Shown here: piece after piece, positions 62,233 to 64,000 of the stretch | Numbering within the stretch: the stretch's first letter is position 1 | Layout of the letters: each line of letters starts with the position of its first letter | DNA from: CAVQGZ01 sp963714455 | Lineage (GTDB): Bacteria > Actinomycetota > Actinomycetes > Jiangellales > Jiangellaceae | Assembly (NCBI GenBank): GCA_963714455.1 | Contig: CAVQON010000019.1 | Location: 196,111 to 260,110 of the forward strand | Length of the DNA: 64,000 nucleotides | Reading direction: 5' to 3' | Program-made: the position numbers and the translations under genes | The notes under the pieces: model-generated | What the model was told of the DNA's origin: nothing | The model's input: only the letters and a program-made list of their open reading frames with translations | Database searches by the model: none

Positions 62233-63131
62233 TTGAGGGATTCCGCAGGTAGGTCACGGCCTCTTGGCGGGTCTGGTGTCCCAGCGGTGGTTGTTCCACG
62301 CTTCGGCGAGTAGCCGCCTGGTGATGATGACTGCGTTCGCGAGAGCGATGATGGCGTCGATCACCGAGCTGGTTCGTTCGATGACCCAGCGGGCGCCGGC
62401 CTGCAGCGGGAAGCCCTTGATGCTGATCACGCCGCGGCAGCCCAGCTCGGCGAGCAGGTCGCGGGTGACTGCGCTGTCATAGCCGGCATCGAGGTGCACC
62501 GTGATCCGCTCGGGCAGGGCCAAACCGAACCGGGCGAGCTTCTCCAGGGTCGGTCGCAGCAACGGCGGGTCATGGCGGTTCGCCGGCGCGGTCACGCACC
62601 CCAGCGGGATCCCGGTGCCATCGGTCAACAGCGAGCGTTTGGTGCCCTGCTTTCCGCGGTCCACCGGGGACTTCCCGGCCATCTCGCCTCCGCAGGGTGC
62701 TTTGACGATGCAGCCGTCGACGGTGAGGTTCTCCAACTCCAGACCGGCGATCCGGTCGTAGGCGAGCAGGCAGAGCTGTTCCAGCGCCTCGAAGACGCCG
62801 GCTTCGATCCACTCATCGCGACGGTTGCGGATCGTGGTGGCCGAACAGCTGGCATCGGCGATGCGTTCATAGGCAGCACCGAGCACGAGGACCTGGATGA
62901 GCTTGTCGAAGACGACCCGGTCGGGGATGCGTGGGTTGTGACAGCCCAGCGGGTGGGTGTCGATGTGTTCGGGAAGCAGCGCGGCGAAATGGTCCCAGAC
63001 CGGTTCGATGACAGAGGATGGCAGGGCAGGCACGAGCACCTCGGGGACGGAAGGCGGCGATAGACACCCCTTCTGCTACCGGGGCTCGTGCCTGCCGTGC
63101 GTCACCGACACGCACCTACCTGCGGAACCTC
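62233..63131 (-). mobile_element. IS5-family insertion sequence, probably degenerate
   Basis: Ends are inverted repeats sharing TTCCGCAGGTAGGT (62241-62254 and inverted at 63114-63127), with GAGG on the outer side. Flanking CTT and AAG extend the match. The length is about 0.9 kb with one transposase gene. The gene has a likely internal deletion. Confidence 0.75.
62254..63039 (-). CDS. IS5-family transposase with internal deletion
   Basis: The 261-residue transposase has the IS5 DDE pattern: NLTVDGCIVKAP, HLDAGYDSAVTRDLL and RWVIERTSS, with the RWDTRP C-terminal end. Between RTSS and VIDAIIALANAVII, the stretch that normally contains a conserved Trp and basic residues (about 17 residues) is missing. 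The frame stays open, so an in-frame deletion is likely and the enzyme may be inactive. ATG 63039 was taken. Confidence 0.82.
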   Translation of the reverse strand: MLVPALPSSVIEPVWDHFAALLPEHIDTHPLGCHNPRIPDRVVFDKLIQVLVLGAAYERIADASCSATTIRNRRDEWIEAGVFEALEQLCLLAYDRIAGLELENLTVDGCIVKAPCGGEMAGKSPVDRGKQGTKRSLLTDGTGIPLGCVTAPANRHDPPLLRPTLEKLARFGLALPERITVHLDAGYDSAVTRDLLAELGCRGVISIKGFPLQAGARWVIERTSSVIDAIIALANAVIITRRLLAEAWNNHRWDTRPAKRP

Positions 63132-63240
63132 TAAGTGACACGGCCGCGATCGGACACTACGCAGCGGTGTGACCCGCCCGAAATCAACCGGATCGCGGCT
63201 GATGTGAGCGACCGCCGTCGGGCGGGTGGGTGGGACGCTG

Positions 63241-63711
63241 CTAGCGGGATGGGGTGGCGGTAGCCGCGGTGGTGGTCACGGAGGTGGTCCGGTCGTCAAG
63301 CTGGAGGATGACCATGATGGCGGCGGCTGTGCCGAAGTAGAGCCAGACGTTGGCGATGCCTTCGGTGGCTCCGATGAGTTGCTGGCCCCAGGCCAGCATC
63401 ATGAACAGCACCAGGCCGAGGCCGATGCCGATCTTGGCCCATGCCTTCGGCCGGCCGGGCAGCCACTCCAGCAGCACGATGCTCACGAGCAGCACCAGCG
63501 CGGAGGAGGCTTCGACGACACCGGCGATGCGCCAGGACAGCTCGAGGCCGGGGAAGGAGGCCGCCCAGGTGTCGGCCCAACCGTCGAGGAAGAACTGGGG
63601 GACGTCCTTGGTGAGCTTGTCGATGGCGCCGCGGACGAAGATGGAGATGAACAGCAGATAGATGGCCACGTAGCGAATGATGTGGCCGATCAGGTTCAGA
63701 GCGGAGGACAT
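63241..63711 (-). CDS. DoxX-like membrane protein
   Basis: The 156-residue product has four hydrophobic helices (IIRYVAIYLLFISIFV, SALVLLVSIVLLEWL, KIGIGLGLVLFMMLAW, NVWLYFGTAAAIMVILQL) in a DoxX/DUF417-like pattern. ATG 63711 has GGGAG 6 nt upstream. Function is unknown; related proteins appear in redox or membrane stress contexts. It is the last gene of the window. Confidence 0.65.
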   Translation of the reverse strand: MSSALNLIGHIIRYVAIYLLFISIFVRGAIDKLTKDVPQFFLDGWADTWAASFPGLELSWRIAGVVEASSALVLLVSIVLLEWLPGRPKAWAKIGIGLGLVLFMMLAWGQQLIGATEGIANVWLYFGTAAAIMVILQLDDRTTSVTTTAATATPSR

Positions 63712-63723
63712 CGGGTCTCCCAA

Positions 63724-64000
63724 CGGACTGTGGGCGGGCTGGCATCGTGACTGTAGGCGGGTGGGGGGTGCGTCGCCGGAGAACTCCCATTGGCGTGTCT
63801 TGGCCCCCAGCCGGTTCGTCGGCGGGAATCAGCGTCGCCACCGAAGGTTGGCCGCTCGGGCTCGCGGCAGACCGCTGGGCGTCAGCCCCCACGGGCCGTG
63901 ACCGAACCCCGCAGAACCGCCCGCCAACGAGGCACGACCATCGCGGGAGTGCTTGACAACCCCACCAACAGTGGCATGTGAGTGCGTCACTGGCGGCGGA
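63724..64000. other. Right-end non-coding stretch
   Basis: No gene is visible. TTGACA at 63953-63958 on the + strand may be the -35 of a gene to the right, but no clear -10 follows within the window. Confidence 0.3.

Noticed and set aside
63953..63980. Promoter at the right edge
   Set aside because: TTGACA is present but no matching -10 lies at a normal distance, so it is only noted, not called.

Overview
The window is a high-GC actinobacterial chromosome segment. Coding density is high and the third codon positions are GC-rich. Leaderless promoters are frequent: a TANNNT box 6-9 nt before ATG or GTG. The gene families are typical of Actinomycetota: SsgA-like regulator, glgX-treY-treZ, PGPGW membrane protein, split LigC/LigD-type repair enzymes and an LATTG sorting signal. 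The gene order is reminiscent of Nocardioidaceae-like organisms, but that placement is a guess.

Bases 1-47.8 kb look like stable core chromosome. From the left there is translation (HIT protein, thrS, tRNA-Val), a META lipoprotein, a PGPGW membrane protein, an SsgA-like regulator, a DsbA-like protein, folate/PABA synthesis (pabB-pabC), an S55-like secreted serine protease and a Gly-Cys-Val tRNA cluster. Next come a patatin-like lipase, a DoxX-like protein behind a repeat-rich promoter, an AidB-like acyl-CoA dehydrogenase and the glycogen-to-trehalose cluster glgX-treY-treZ. These are followed by zapE, a saccharopine-dehydrogenase-like reductase, a RibD-like reductase, two hydrolases, a thioredoxin/DsbD fusion, an ATP-dependent DNA ligase, a USP-like protein and a USP/M23-peptidase fusion. 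The right part of the core holds a cellobiose phosphorylase, a glutaminase-STAS-cNMP fusion, a formate/nitrite channel, a lipoprotein sulfatase, an acyl-CoA ligase, a LigD-type polymerase, a complete oligopeptide ABC transporter and an S9 peptidase.

Bases 47.8-63.2 kb are an accessory region. It contains a decayed cold-shock gene, two VapBC/FitAB-type toxin-antitoxin pairs, a GNAT acetyltransferase, a tyrosine recombinase and two orphan envelope proteins. It also carries a roughly 2,060-residue VWA/CnaB-repeat surface protein broken by a 2-nt frameshift inside near-identical 291-bp repeats, two insertion sequences and a VOC protein. Longer non-coding stretches (300-500 bp) with protein-like debris fit repeated insertion and decay. 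The last gene is a small DoxX-like membrane protein.

The most notable observations are the predicted cytosolic-USP/extracytoplasmic-M23 fusion, the repeat adhesin with its GTGA stop-restart at the frameshift, and three places where the TAG stop codon of one gene forms the first half of the -10 box of the next, leaderless, gene. No database search could be run. Function calls rest on motifs and family knowledge.
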